DNA of 64,000 bases from an uncultured Aquimarina sp. (GCA_947498935.1 CANMMM010000005.1:166128-230127), one strand, 5' to 3'; numbered from the stretch's first letter, positions 17,994-27,993 are shown. Translations and numbers: made by a program. Notes: generated from the sequence alone by a model not told the origin.

Positions 17994-18398
17994 ATGAAAA
18001 AATTATTTCTACTTCTATTTACGGTTAGTGCTAGCTTTTCAGTACAAGCACAAGAAGACTGGACTAAACTAAACGATATTTTTACTCAGGTATACAGTTT
18101 AGCTAGTGACTTAAATGACCAGACAGAAAAAGTAACAGCCCAAGGAAATGTAATCTCTATCATTACAGGAAAAGGAACTGTATCAGTAGAAAGAAAATTA
18201 GATCCTAAAAAAGCTAAAGATTTAAAACACTACAAGTATAGCCTATTGACTTCTGCAGGAAAAGTAGTCGTATTAGATAAGATGAACGCTGAGCGTGTTA
18301 TCGAGACTTTCCAAACAAAACTCCTAAAGTTAAAAGAAGAGCTAAGAGTGAATCAGGATGCAGATGTAGAAAACATTTTGAACAGCTTATTCCAATAG
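17994..18398 (+). CDS. Hypothetical secreted protein
   Basis: The 134-residue product has a clear signal peptide (MKKLFLLLFTVSASFSVQAQ). The mature part is short and lysine/leucine-rich, beginning EDWTKLNDIFTQV. No domain is recognised and no T9SS tail is seen; a periplasmic location is likely. It is a single gene between two terminators. Confidence 0.75.
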   Translation: MKKLFLLLFTVSASFSVQAQEDWTKLNDIFTQVYSLASDLNDQTEKVTAQGNVISIITGKGTVSVERKLDPKKAKDLKHYKYSLLTSAGKVVVLDKMNAERVIETFQTKLLKLKEELRVNQDADVENILNSLFQ

Positions 18399-18420
18399 TC
18401 TAAAAGACATAACAGCATAA

Positions 18421-18452
18421 AAAAGAGCGGTCAAAAATGACCGCTCTTTTTT
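18421..18452 (+). terminator. Terminator after the 134-residue secreted protein gene
   Basis: AAAAGAGCGGTCA (18421-18433) pairs with TGACCGCTCTTTT (18438-18450) across an AAAA loop, followed by T residues. Confidence 0.92.
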
Positions 18453-18560
18453 ATGCTGCTCATTGAACATCTTAACTTTTTCTTTTCCCTAAAAAATACC
18501 TTATCCAGTCAAATTTCCTCTCATTTTCGGTCAAAAACAAAAAGTCAAGATCAGTTCATT

Positions 18561-19520
18561 TTATATTTCATTGAGCAGTTTCGAAATTTGATCCAGTTTT
18601 GGAGTCAAAATCACTTCTATTCTTCTATTTTTTGCCTTTCCTGTAGCAGTTTCGTTAGTAGCAATAGGTAAGTATTCTCCTCTCCCTGCTGCTGTAAGGT
18701 TTTGTGCATCTATATTTTTATTTTCTAGTAATAAATGTACAATAGCAGTAGCACGCTTCGTCGATAAATCCCAATTGCCTTTTAATTGTCCATTACCCGT
18801 ATAAGGTACATTATCTGTATGTCCTTCAATCAATACAGCGATGTCATTATTTTCTGCTAACACAGTTCCTAATTGTTGTACCGCTTGTTTTCCTTGTGTA
18901 CCTACAGCCCAACTTCCAGAACTAAATAACAATTTATTTTCCATAGAAATGTAGACTTTGCCATTGCGTTCTTCTACCGTAAGTCCTTTACCTTCAAAAT
19001 TTCGCAGTGCTTTAGAAATTGCCGTTTTCAGTGATTGCATTTTGGCATCTTTGGCTGCAATCAAGCTTTCTAATTCATCTACTCTTGCGGAACGTGCAGA
19101 CAAGTCTTTCTGTAATTGATCCAATCGACTACGCTCTTCAAACAATGCTTTTTCCTTAACCTCTAACTCTGCTAGCAATTCTCTATTCTTCTGACTATTA
19201 CTAGCGATGGCCGCAGAACTATTTTTTTCGAGTGCATCATACGAACTTTTTAAATTTTCGTAATTCTTTACTGTTGCATCATACTGAGATTGCAATTCCT
19301 TTTTTTCTGCTCGTAATGTATTAAACGCATCATTTAATTGCTGTACCCCTAATTCACAAGCATCACTTGTTTTTTTTAAGTCTTTATACTCATCTCTCAA
19401 CTTGCGATTTTCGCGCTTTAAACGTGCATATTTGCTTTCTAATTCCTTGTGTACTTTAGACGATACACACGAGGTAGCTAGTACCCCTGCAATGGCAAGT
19501 AATGTAATTCTTTGTATCAT
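18561..19520 (-). CDS. OmpA-family lipoprotein with coiled-coil region
   Basis: The 319-residue protein has a lipobox ending at Cys18 (VLATSC). A long charged coiled coil spans about residues 25-170 (heptads of K, E, L). The C-terminal OmpA/MotB domain (about 195-305) carries LLFSSGSWAV, LIEGHTDNVPYTG and KNRRIEVIL. It should be anchored to the outer membrane by lipid and to peptidoglycan by the C-terminus. It ends close to the convergent secreted-protein gene. Confidence 0.9.
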   Translation of the reverse strand: MIQRITLLAIAGVLATSCVSSKVHKELESKYARLKRENRKLRDEYKDLKKTSDACELGVQQLNDAFNTLRAEKKELQSQYDATVKNYENLKSSYDALEKNSSAAIASNSQKNRELLAELEVKEKALFEERSRLDQLQKDLSARSARVDELESLIAAKDAKMQSLKTAISKALRNFEGKGLTVEERNGKVYISMENKLLFSSGSWAVGTQGKQAVQQLGTVLAENNDIAVLIEGHTDNVPYTGNGQLKGNWDLSTKRATAIVHLLLENKNIDAQNLTAAGRGEYLPIATNETATGKAKNRRIEVILTPKLDQISKLLNEI

Positions 19521-19592
19521 AAATTTTTGAATTATTAATAAGGTAGTGCTATAGTACTTTACGTCTTCTATAAGTAAGCTACTGGTATTTTT

Positions 19593-20357
19593 TTACACTG
19601 CTAGTTCTACTAAAATAGGACAATGATCACTGTGTTTTGCTTCAGATAATATCAAGGCTCTTTTTAAAACATCTTCTAGAGGAGTAGCCACCATGGCATA
19701 GTCTAATCGCCAGCCTTTGTTATTGGTTCTAGCATTGGCTCTGTAACTCCACCAAGAATACTGATCAGGCGCTGTATTAAAATGCCTAAAAGAATCGATA
19801 AAACCACTATCCATAAAATTACCAATCCATTCGCGCTCCTCTGGTAGAAAACCTGATACATTTTTATTACGCACAGGGTCATGAATATCGATGGCTTGAT
19901 GACAAATATTGTAATCACCACAGATCACTAGATTCGGATGTGTTTGTTTCAATTCATTGATATATGCCTGAAAATCGTCCATATATTGAAGCTTATGTGC
20001 AATTCTATCTACATTCGTACCACTAGGTAAGTATAGACTCATAATAGACACCCCATCAAAATCTACACGTATATTACGCCCTTCTTGATCCATATAGTCA
20101 ATTCCTGTACCATACTCGACATGATTAGGTTCTTGTTTCGCTAAAATAGCCACACTACTATACCCTTTTTTCTGCGCACTAAACCAATAAGTATATGGAT
20201 ACCCTGCTTCTTCAAAAACAGTAAGGTCTAATTGTTCTTTATGTGCTTTGGTTTCTTGTAAGCAGATAACATCTGGGTCAGCTTGTTGTAACCAAGTTAT
20301 AAAATCTTTTTTCAGCGCTGCTCGGATGCCATTTACATTGTAGGATATGATTTTCAC
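19593..20357 (-). CDS. xth: Exodeoxyribonuclease III
   Basis: The 254-residue protein belongs to the exonuclease-endonuclease-phosphatase fold. Motifs are IISYNVNGIRAA, CLQETKAHKEQ (metal-binding Glu), LVICGDYNICHQAIDIHDP, and WRLDYAMV with the C-terminal SDHCPILVEL (catalytic Asp-His). It acts at abasic sites and 3' ends in base excision repair. It lies between the CHAT gene and the OmpA lipoprotein gene on the same strand. Confidence 0.94.
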   Translation of the reverse strand: MKIISYNVNGIRAALKKDFITWLQQADPDVICLQETKAHKEQLDLTVFEEAGYPYTYWFSAQKKGYSSVAILAKQEPNHVEYGTGIDYMDQEGRNIRVDFDGVSIMSLYLPSGTNVDRIAHKLQYMDDFQAYINELKQTHPNLVICGDYNICHQAIDIHDPVRNKNVSGFLPEEREWIGNFMDSGFIDSFRHFNTAPDQYSWWSYRANARTNNKGWRLDYAMVATPLEDVLKRALILSEAKHSDHCPILVELAV

Positions 20358-20423
20358 ACGGATCTTTTTTTAATATGTTGATAAATGCTTCAAATAGTAA
20401 CACACACAATATAGCTGCGATAG

Positions 20424-23400
20424 TTATTGTTTGAACCTTTTTCTATACCACAGCAAACTTAGTAAGATAATTACTAAAACCCCAATTCCAAAACTCCAAT
20501 ATACATAAGGAGCCCTTCCAAAAGCAATAGGAGCCGTATCGCCGATCAAATAAAACCCTCCCCAATAAAACGGATGTGTCCTATGTACTGCTGCAGTCTC
20601 CAAATATTCTAACTTTGCTTGCTGTAATGCTTTGGCTTTGTTCTTTCCACTTTTTAAATGTGTATAAAAACTTTCCATCAGTTTAGGCGCTGTTTGATCA
20701 GACACCTCCCAACTACTCAGCACCAAACTTTTAGATCCTGCATATTGAAATGCAGTCCCCAAGCTCATGATTCCTTCTCCTTTTGCTATTTTTCCAATTC
20801 CTGTATTACAAGCACTTAACACGGTAAGCTCTGCGGGAATATCCAAGGCAAATAATTCATGCGCATATAATAAGTTATCTTCTACTGTATCCTTGGTTTG
20901 TGTAAAAAAGAGCTTTGATTTTTCGGGATGCTCATCATCAATAGCACCGTGTAAAGCAAGGTGTAGTATCCCATAATCTGCTGCATGTTTTTTAAAATTC
21001 GCTTCTCCTGCCTCTGATCCATAAAAATAATCGCCATCAATAATCGATGCGATCGATTTAATTTCCTTTCGAGTACCAGGCAAATCATCAGAAGTGGCTC
21101 TCAGCGTAGCCAAGCTCATCTTCTTTGGAGATACATAAGTACTATCTGAAAATGAAAATGCCAAGCATGCTTCTTTATACCTCGAAGGACGAACCGCTGA
21201 TGCTGCATCTGCAAAAAACAAAGTGGCAGAATTGGCATATGTTATTGCATATTCTTTAATAAGATACGATAACTGCTGTGGGCTATTGCTACTATCTATC
21301 GTACTTACTAATAAATCAAAGTTAAGATGCCACAATGCTCCATCGGGTACGATCAGCAACTCATCTCCTACAAATTGCTGACGAATAGGCGCAATTAATA
21401 TGGTATACAATTCATGTGCAATTTGTTTATAAATTCGGGTATTCTTTTCTAGTACTGCTTTTCTAAAACGTGCTACCTTTTGGGCAAGATTCGGAGTCGC
21501 CAATGCTTGTACTCCTATAGCCTCTTTGCTAATGGTAAAAGCATAGGTAGTACTATCTTTCGTAAAATAGGTCAGTACTGTAGTATCCTCCGCTAATTGT
21601 TGCTGAATCTCGGCTACCGAAATAACCCTATCATCATATTTGAGTTGATGGTATTTAGGATGATTTTTTTCTAATAGTTGTAGCAGTGAATCTTGCGACC
21701 TACTAATATCAAACAATTGGCTTTCGCAATACATTAGTTGAGTACTGTCTATTGCTTTATCTAACAGTGCTGATTCTAATTTAGACTTGTAATGTGCTTT
21801 ATCAATCCTTAGTTTTTTTTCTAGCGTCACCAAATCATCGGGTAAGCCCGCAAAACTCTTCGCATTGGATTCCTTGAGTAACTCTTTAAGAATATTCGCC
21901 TTACTTTTTTCTGCGTAATAAAAGGCCTTCTCAATAGTGGTTTGGTCTTTAGCATACGTATAGGATGCTAATTGCGTACTAATAGCCTCTGCATAAATCG
22001 CTTTTGTTCTTTTGGCCAATAGTATCTTATTGTTGCGATGACTCAATGAACGTCGAATTTCATCAATGAGTACTTCTGCATGCGCATACGTTTCTATGGA
22101 ATGCTGTAGGTATATAGGCTTTTTTTCGGATTGGTATAACTCACGTTCTGCCCTACCTTTTCCTTCTAATGAAATTAATAAATTTTCGTGTTCTAAATAA
22201 TCATTAAAATGTGATCCTTTTTGTAAATTCTTTTTAGTGTTCGCCACTAATGCCATTGTATAATAATCAATCGCTAGCTTAAACTGTTGCTTCTTAAATG
22301 CTACACTTGCCATATCATTATAAATATCCGCCACATATATATCTCTTTCTCCAAAATGCTTCGTATAGGCTGCCAATGTCTGTTTATAGTAGCTGAGTGC
22401 CTTATCATATACCCCACTCTGTTCATATGCATATCCTAGATACGCTTTAGATGCAGCTATATATGGACTATCCATCGGATGTAGTTGTTCCCGTATTTTA
22501 AGTGATCTCCTACAGTAATAGATCGCACTATCATGTGTCTGTAATTTTGCATATACAAAACCTATATTGTTAAATAGTAATGAATTCATCTCGTCATCGT
22601 TCACTTCTTTAACAACATCCAACGCCTTCTTATAGTATTCGAGAGCCAATGAATAATTTTCTGTACTTTTATATGATACTCCTATGTTATTATATACATG
22701 AGACACAGTGCTTTTATTCGTTTCTTTTAATGTGGTTAAAATCGTAAGACATTTTTTGTAGTACTCAAAACTCTCATCCACTTTCCCTAAATAACTATAA
22801 GACAACGCAATATCATTATATTGATACCCTACTTCTAGGTGATTTTTCCCGTGAATATGAAGCATAATGGATAAGCTTTCTTGCTGCGCTTGTAAAGCTT
22901 TTTCAAAATACCCTGTATTATAATACACCCTACTAAGACTGGTAAATGTATGGGCTCTTTCCAACACATTTTTAGCATCCAAGGCATCAAAAATTTCGAG
23001 TGCCTGCTGTAAGTTTTCTAATGCTTCATCATTCTGTACTAATGCCAAATAACTTGCTCCAATGCTACTATACAAATTAGCAATGCTTAAATGCTTCTCT
23101 CCATACAGTTGCTGATAAACAGCCATTGCCTGTTCATAATACTGTATCGCTCCTTTATAGTCTACTAGTGTAAAATAATAGTACTCTGCGATGTTTTCAT
23201 AAGCTTTTGCGATTTCCTTATGCGTAGGTGATAGATGTATCTTAGCCACCTCAAGTGCTTTTTTCGCAGTCTTCAGAGCGATAGAATCATCCGTACCACG
23301 CCACTGGCATTCTGCAATACCGTTATAAGTCCGTGCAACAGCTGCCCATGCTACTGCTTTTTGGTATATGGGTAATGCTTTTTTATAGTATAACTGTGCA

Positions 23401-23543
23401 CTGTCAAATTTTCGATCTGCCAACAGTGAATCTGCTTTTTGCATATATGGGGTAGCCTGTGCGGTATCCCGTAGTACCTTCCTTGGTTGGGCTATTGTAG
23501 TAATTCCAACAAGAAAGGCTACAATAAGACAATGTGCTTTCAT
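20424..23543 (-). CDS. Tetratricopeptide-repeat protein with C-terminal CHAT (caspase-like) domain and membrane anchor
   Basis: The 1039-residue protein starts with a signal peptide (ending TTIAQP). About 10-11 TPR units cover residues 30-440 (patterns such as ALEYYKKALDVVKEV), and a helical linker follows. A CHAT domain lies at about 760-1005. Its catalytic pair is visible: His in LHLALHGAI near 863 and Cys in LSACNTGIG near 908, plus the terminal HPFYWGGFYLIGD. A single transmembrane helix (about 1012-1034) ends in RKRFKQ. The topology suggests a periplasmic protease-like domain tethered to the inner membrane. Target unknown. No gasdermin or CRISPR partner is nearby. Confidence 0.9.
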   Translation of the reverse strand: MKAHCLIVAFLVGITTIAQPRKVLRDTAQATPYMQKADSLLADRKFDSAQLYYKKALPIYQKAVAWAAVARTYNGIAECQWRGTDDSIALKTAKKALEVAKIHLSPTHKEIAKAYENIAEYYYFTLVDYKGAIQYYEQAMAVYQQLYGEKHLSIANLYSSIGASYLALVQNDEALENLQQALEIFDALDAKNVLERAHTFTSLSRVYYNTGYFEKALQAQQESLSIMLHIHGKNHLEVGYQYNDIALSYSYLGKVDESFEYYKKCLTILTTLKETNKSTVSHVYNNIGVSYKSTENYSLALEYYKKALDVVKEVNDDEMNSLLFNNIGFVYAKLQTHDSAIYYCRRSLKIREQLHPMDSPYIAASKAYLGYAYEQSGVYDKALSYYKQTLAAYTKHFGERDIYVADIYNDMASVAFKKQQFKLAIDYYTMALVANTKKNLQKGSHFNDYLEHENLLISLEGKGRAERELYQSEKKPIYLQHSIETYAHAEVLIDEIRRSLSHRNNKILLAKRTKAIYAEAISTQLASYTYAKDQTTIEKAFYYAEKSKANILKELLKESNAKSFAGLPDDLVTLEKKLRIDKAHYKSKLESALLDKAIDSTQLMYCESQLFDISRSQDSLLQLLEKNHPKYHQLKYDDRVISVAEIQQQLAEDTTVLTYFTKDSTTYAFTISKEAIGVQALATPNLAQKVARFRKAVLEKNTRIYKQIAHELYTILIAPIRQQFVGDELLIVPDGALWHLNFDLLVSTIDSSNSPQQLSYLIKEYAITYANSATLFFADAASAVRPSRYKEACLAFSFSDSTYVSPKKMSLATLRATSDDLPGTRKEIKSIASIIDGDYFYGSEAGEANFKKHAADYGILHLALHGAIDDEHPEKSKLFFTQTKDTVEDNLLYAHELFALDIPAELTVLSACNTGIGKIAKGEGIMSLGTAFQYAGSKSLVLSSWEVSDQTAPKLMESFYTHLKSGKNKAKALQQAKLEYLETAAVHRTHPFYWGGFYLIGDTAPIAFGRAPYVYWSFGIGVLVIILLSLLWYRKRFKQ

Positions 23544-23662
23544 ATAACTAAAGTAACTTATGGTATATCGTTTCTAATAGACTTGATTAAAAAGTTCAAA
23601 ATTACACTTCTCTTTCAGAAGTCAGGGAATTATACATACAAAAGTAAGCATCTACAGTAAAC

Positions 23663-25015
23663 TTAGGGTACAGCGGTAGTCATGCTATGAATAAACGCAT
23701 TGAAATCTACGGCTTCATCTCCTGCTAGTCCAAAACGAACAATTACCATCTCCTTAGACGGAATAATAAATACGCGCTGTCCCTGAAATCCATTCGCAGA
23801 GTACATATCTCTAGGCGCATCTGGATAAAAACCACCTGCATTGAGCCAAAAATGCCCACCATAATCACCTTCTGATGTAGGGCTTGGCGTAATCACATAA
23901 TCTACCCAATTAGAAGAAAATACCTGATCTCCATTCCAGTTTCCCTTATGCAAATACAATAATCCAAATTTAGCCCAATCTCGTGCCGTAGCCCATGCAT
24001 AGGATGAACCCACAAAATTACCCGCCAAATCCGTCTCTATCAACATAGAATGCATGCCTATTCTATCAATATACGCATGATACGGATAATCTAAATATTC
24101 TTGATAGGTCGCAAACTGTTTTCTGAGTATCCCTGACAACAGATTACTTACTCCCGAAGAATAGTACCAATGCGTATTCGGTGGATGAATCGCTTTTTTT
24201 GCTATCTGAGGTACTGTCATGTCACTTTCTAAATACAGCATTTTAGTTACGTCTGAAATCGTCGTATAATCTTCTTCCCATGCCAATCCACAGTTCATTT
24301 GTAATAAATTATGGATCGTAATATCCTTACGTGCATCTTGCTGCCATTCAGTTACAGGAGCTTGGCTGTATATATCTATTTTCCCTTCTTTCTGTAGCAC
24401 ACCATAAGCCGTAGCTAATACACTTTTAGTCATCGACCAACCTAGTAGTTTGTCATCTTTGGTCAATCCATCCGCATATTTTTCGGCAATAATCTGATCT
24501 TTATACACCACCAAGACCGCTCTGGTTTTCTGAACTGCCTCCCCTTCTGGATCAAAAATAGAGGCTACAGTTGTATGGATAGCATCATAATCTACTTGCC
24601 CAAAAACGGTATCTTTCTGTGGTAACTCTCCATATGGATACGATAGTGGTTTCTTTGTTTGGTTTCGTACAGGTGTTGGTACAGGTTGTGTAGGATCATA
24701 ACTATCGTTAATCAATACACTCCCCAAGCCTTCGCGATAAATGGCTGTACGTTTACTAAGCCCAAATACCGTCGCTATCGTTCGTTTCGCAGCTACATCT
24801 ACGGTATCTTCTGCTAAGTTCACTGGCGAAAAACTATGATCATTGGCATCTGTATAAGCCGCACTCCGTTGTGCCATAAATACCGAAGACGCCATATTTT
24901 TAGCCGAATACCCCGTAAGAATGGTCAACTTTGGATAATTTAGAAAAATAGTTACTAGTAGAAGTACTAACAATCCTATAGAAACACCCCCTATAATTTT
25001 TTTTAATCGCTTCAT
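23663..25015 (-). CDS. Serine hydrolase of the beta-lactamase class C family
   Basis: The 450-residue protein has an N-terminal membrane or signal segment (KIIGGVSIGLLVLLLVTIFL). The nucleophile motif SMTK sits in LGWSMTKSVLATAYG, and HWYYSSGVSNLLSGIL gives the second tyrosine motif. Such proteins include esterases and peptidases of the periplasm; the substrate is unknown. The start at 25015 (MKRLKKIIGG) is preferred; an ATG at 25051 adds a phenylalanine-rich leader. It is divergent from sufS. Confidence 0.88.
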   Translation of the reverse strand: MKRLKKIIGGVSIGLLVLLLVTIFLNYPKLTILTGYSAKNMASSVFMAQRSAAYTDANDHSFSPVNLAEDTVDVAAKRTIATVFGLSKRTAIYREGLGSVLINDSYDPTQPVPTPVRNQTKKPLSYPYGELPQKDTVFGQVDYDAIHTTVASIFDPEGEAVQKTRAVLVVYKDQIIAEKYADGLTKDDKLLGWSMTKSVLATAYGVLQKEGKIDIYSQAPVTEWQQDARKDITIHNLLQMNCGLAWEEDYTTISDVTKMLYLESDMTVPQIAKKAIHPPNTHWYYSSGVSNLLSGILRKQFATYQEYLDYPYHAYIDRIGMHSMLIETDLAGNFVGSSYAWATARDWAKFGLLYLHKGNWNGDQVFSSNWVDYVITPSPTSEGDYGGHFWLNAGGFYPDAPRDMYSANGFQGQRVFIIPSKEMVIVRFGLAGDEAVDFNAFIHSMTTAVP

Positions 25016-25071
25016 AAATGTAAAGAATAAAAACCTTTTAAAAATAAGCATTATCGCTTAGAAATACTTAG

Positions 25072-25079
25072 TACTTTTG
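25072..25079 (+). promoter_or_regulatory. Putative -7 box of the sufS-sufE cluster
   Basis: TACTTTTG matches TAnnTTTG and lies 15 bp before the sufS ATG at 25095. A start at 25077 would fall inside this box, so the shorter start is chosen. Confidence 0.6.
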
Positions 25080-25094
25080 CAGAAAGAAATTGTT

Positions 25095-26309
25095 ATGTTT
25101 GATGTTCATAAAATCAGAGAAGATTTTCCAATTCTACAAAGGGAAGTCAATGGAAAACCTCTTGTTTACTTTGACAATGCAGCCACTTCACAAACACCAC
25201 AAGTAGTTATCGATGCTATAGTAAACTACTATAGTACGTATAATGCAAATATTCATCGTGGTGTACACACGCTCTCCCAAGAAGCTACAGATGCTTACGA
25301 GATCGCGCGCCAAAAAGTACAAGCACATTTTAATGCACAGCACGCACATGAAATCATCCTAACTGCAGGAACTACACATAGTATTAATATTGTAGCATCA
25401 GGATTTACGAGCTTGTTATCTAGTGGAGATGAAATCATCGTATCTGCCTTAGAACATCACTCTAATATTGTGCCTTGGCAAATGCTATGCGAACGCACAG
25501 GAGCTGTGCTTAAAGTCATCCCTATGGATGAAGAAGGTACATTGGTACTAGACACCTATGAAGCATTACTTTCTGAAAAAACAAAATTGGTATTCGTTAA
25601 TCACGTCTCCAATGCATTAGGAACTATCAACCCTATCGAAACAATCATTACCCAAGCACATGCTGTAGGCGCTGCTGTACTTATCGATGGCGCACAATCG
25701 TGTCCGCATATCAAACCCGATGTACAAGCATTAGACGCTGATTTTTATGTAGCCTCTGCGCATAAACTATGTGGGCCTACAGGAGTAGGAGTACTGTATG
25801 GCAAAGAAGAATGGCTACATAAACTCCCCCCCTACCAAGGAGGTGGTGAGATGATTGATCAAGTTACATTCGAAAAAACTACCTATGCAGGGCTTCCGCA
25901 TAAGTTTGAAGCAGGTACCCCTAATATTTGTGGAGGTATCGCTTTTGGTGCCGCATTAGATTATATGAATGCGATAGGATTCGAATCCATTGCTGCTTAT
26001 GAACATGAACTACTCACCTATGCAACACAGCAGCTATTACAAATCGAAGGACTAAAGATATATGGAACTTCCGCACATAAAACTGCCGTTATCTCTTTTA
26101 ATATAGATAACATACATCCGTATGATGTAGGGACGATCGTAGATAAACTAGGAATCGCAGTACGTACAGGCCATCATTGCGCACAACCTATTATGGATTT
26201 CTACAAGATACCAGGTACAATCAGAGCTTCGTTTTCTTTTTATAACACCAAAGAAGAAATCGACGCTTTAGTAACTGCTCTCCAAAAAGCAAAAATGATG
26301 CTATCATAG
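25095..26309 (+). CDS. sufS: Cysteine desulfurase, SufS type
   Basis: The 404-residue PLP enzyme takes sulfur from cysteine for Fe-S cluster assembly. The N-terminal VYFDNAATSQTP motif, the PLP lysine in ASAHKLCGPTG (near 223) and the persulfide cysteine in RTGHHCAQPIM (near 364) are present. The short active-site loop is the group II (SufS) form, which needs SufE. sufE lies downstream, then sufT and DUF2480. Confidence 0.95.
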   Translation: MFDVHKIREDFPILQREVNGKPLVYFDNAATSQTPQVVIDAIVNYYSTYNANIHRGVHTLSQEATDAYEIARQKVQAHFNAQHAHEIILTAGTTHSINIVASGFTSLLSSGDEIIVSALEHHSNIVPWQMLCERTGAVLKVIPMDEEGTLVLDTYEALLSEKTKLVFVNHVSNALGTINPIETIITQAHAVGAAVLIDGAQSCPHIKPDVQALDADFYVASAHKLCGPTGVGVLYGKEEWLHKLPPYQGGGEMIDQVTFEKTTYAGLPHKFEAGTPNICGGIAFGAALDYMNAIGFESIAAYEHELLTYATQQLLQIEGLKIYGTSAHKTAVISFNIDNIHPYDVGTIVDKLGIAVRTGHHCAQPIMDFYKIPGTIRASFSFYNTKEEIDALVTALQKAKMMLS

Positions 26310-26436
26310 AATCACCTTTAGTTATTGAAGTGATTTAAAAAAAGTAACAAAACGGTAGCAGTTATAGCAACACAAAGCTTTAATAGGTTTTCTAGTGCAT
26401 AAAATAGATTCAATAACTACGGATCTAAAGAAAGTA

Positions 26437-26467
26437 TTGAAAAACAAACTAGGTTATCGTATTTTTG
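26437..26467 (+). promoter_or_regulatory. Putative promoter of sufE
   Basis: TTG at 26437-26439, a 20-base gap, then TATTTTTG at 26460-26467, 21 bp before the chosen ATG. The 179-bp gap after sufS also contains a degenerate fragment resembling a family B end (GAAGTGATTTA near 26326). Confidence 0.5.
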
Positions 26468-26488
26468 TATAAAAAATTGCAGTACGCT

Positions 26489-26914
26489 ATGTCTATACAA
26501 GAAATACAGGAAGAAATCATCGATGAGTTTAGTATGTTTGATGATTGGATGCAACGCTATGAATACATGATCGAATTAGGAAAATCACTTCCTTTAATCG
26601 ACCCTCAATACAAGATTGATGAGAACAGCATCAAAGGATGCCAAAGCAAAGTATGGGTACACGCAGCGCTCACCGCAGATAAATTAGTATTTACAGCAGA
26701 TAGCGATGCCATTATCACCAAGGGGATTATAGCCATTCTAGTCAGAGTATTTTCTGGTCAGCACCCAAAAGATATTATAGAGGCAGACACCGTCTTTATT
26801 GATGAAATCGGACTCAAAGAGCACCTATCGCCTACCAGAGCCAACGGATTGGTAAGTATGATCAAACAATTAAAAATGTATGCCATTGCATACCAAACAC
26901 AAGTAAGTCAATAA
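26489..26914 (+). CDS. sufE: SufE-family sulfur acceptor
   Basis: The 141-residue protein accepts persulfide from SufS and passes it to the SufBCD scaffold. The conserved acceptor motif is KGCQSKVW with Cys near 51. The start at 26489 (MSIQEIQEE) is preferred because a -7 box overlaps the upstream alternative at 26465. It precedes sufT by 25 bp. Confidence 0.94.
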   Translation: MSIQEIQEEIIDEFSMFDDWMQRYEYMIELGKSLPLIDPQYKIDENSIKGCQSKVWVHAALTADKLVFTADSDAIITKGIIAILVRVFSGQHPKDIIEADTVFIDEIGLKEHLSPTRANGLVSMIKQLKMYAIAYQTQVSQ

Positions 26915-26939
26915 GACAGTACAAAAAACGAAGCGAATT

Positions 26940-27263
26940 ATGAGTGACACTATAGATACCACAGCATTAGGAGAAAAAATTGTAGGCGTATTAAAAACCA
27001 TTTACGATCCCGAGATTCCTGTAGACATCTACGAATTAGGATTGATCTATGACGTATTTGTCAATGAAGATTACGACGTACGAATTCTAATGACACTTAC
27101 CTCACCCAATTGCCCTGTAGCCGAATCGCTACCCGAAGAAGTAAAAGAAAAAGTAAAATCATTAGACGCAGTGAATGATGTAGAAGTAGAATTGACCTTC
27201 GAACCTACATGGACCCAGGATTTAATGAGCGAAGAAGCAAAACTAGAACTCGGAATGCTATAA
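26940..27263 (+). CDS. sufT: SUF-associated MIP18/DUF59-family Fe-S assembly protein
   Basis: The 107-residue protein shows the DUF59 pattern: IYDPEIPVDIYELGLIYD near the N-terminus and LTSPNCPVAESLPEEV with the conserved Cys. Members help in Fe-S cluster maturation. The location between sufE and DUF2480 fits Bacteroidota SUF loci. Confidence 0.9.
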   Translation: MSDTIDTTALGEKIVGVLKTIYDPEIPVDIYELGLIYDVFVNEDYDVRILMTLTSPNCPVAESLPEEVKEKVKSLDAVNDVEVELTFEPTWTQDLMSEEAKLELGML

Positions 27264-27292
27264 CAGCATCCCTCATATTTTTATACTCTCAT

Positions 27293-27802
27293 ATGGCAGA
27301 CGAAATCATTAACAAAATAGCATCCAATAAAAAACTAGTTACCTTTGACCTAGAAGATTTCTATCCCGAAGGCGCGCGGATTGCATTTGATATTCAGGAA
27401 TGGCTGTATGAGGGATTGATCCTAAAAGAAAAAGAGTTTCGGCAGCATGTAAGTACTCATGACTGGAGTCAGTACAAAGGCGCCTACCTCGCTTTTTATT
27501 GTGCTACCGACGCCATTGTTCCTGGATGGGCATATATATTACTCACTAGCTCGGCAATGGCATTTACCAAAAAAGTAGTAGTCGGCACCCTACAGGATTT
27601 AGAAACCATTATATATACTCAGATTATCGATGTATTGGATGTCACTCCCTATCAAGACAAGCTGATCATCATCAAAGGATGTACCCAGAAGCCCGTTCCA
27701 GAAAGTGCTTATATTGCTTTGGTACAAAAACTACAACCCGTGGCCAAAAGCATTATGTATGGCGAAGCCTGCTCAGCAGTACCTATTTACAAACGAAAAT
27801 AA
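27293..27802 (+). CDS. DUF2480 family protein
   Basis: The 169-residue cytoplasmic protein has N-terminus MADEIINKIASNKKLVTFDLEDFYPEG, followed by the DUF2480 core (AYLAFYCATDAIVPGWAYILL and IIIKGCTQKPVPESAYI). The family is almost confined to Bacteroidota and usually sits in SUF clusters; its function is unknown. The start at 27293 avoids an extension that would overlap sufT in another frame. Confidence 0.88.
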   Translation: MADEIINKIASNKKLVTFDLEDFYPEGARIAFDIQEWLYEGLILKEKEFRQHVSTHDWSQYKGAYLAFYCATDAIVPGWAYILLTSSAMAFTKKVVVGTLQDLETIIYTQIIDVLDVTPYQDKLIIIKGCTQKPVPESAYIALVQKLQPVAKSIMYGEACSAVPIYKRK

Positions 27803-27887
27803 CACTCTTGTCGTCTAAAATAGTATTTCGTCGAAAAAAACACTTGCTTTTTTATTTCAATTTACACGCTCATCTACTTTGTTCTTC

Positions 27888-27895
27888 TATCTTTG
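27888..27895 (+). promoter_or_regulatory. Putative -7 box upstream of the DUF3078 gene
   Basis: TATCTTTG matches TAnnTTTG. It lies 98 bp before the ATG at 27994, which implies a long leader. No -33 partner is clear. Confidence 0.35.
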
Positions 27896-27993
27896 TCAGC
27901 GCAAAATTTTTAAAGTAAATAGGATTTTTTGTGTATCATTTTGCGTAAATTTAAGAATAACCAATTACATAAAAAATTCATAAATTAAATCAC

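Noticed and set aside
20424..23543. The CHAT protein as part of a gasdermin or CRISPR-linked defence system
   Set aside because: Neighbours are exonuclease III and a serine hydrolase with no gasdermin-like or cas gene, and the protein carries a signal peptide.
25077..25094. Longer SufS start at 25077
   Set aside because: The codon lies within the TACTTTTG -7 box, so it could not be in the transcript.
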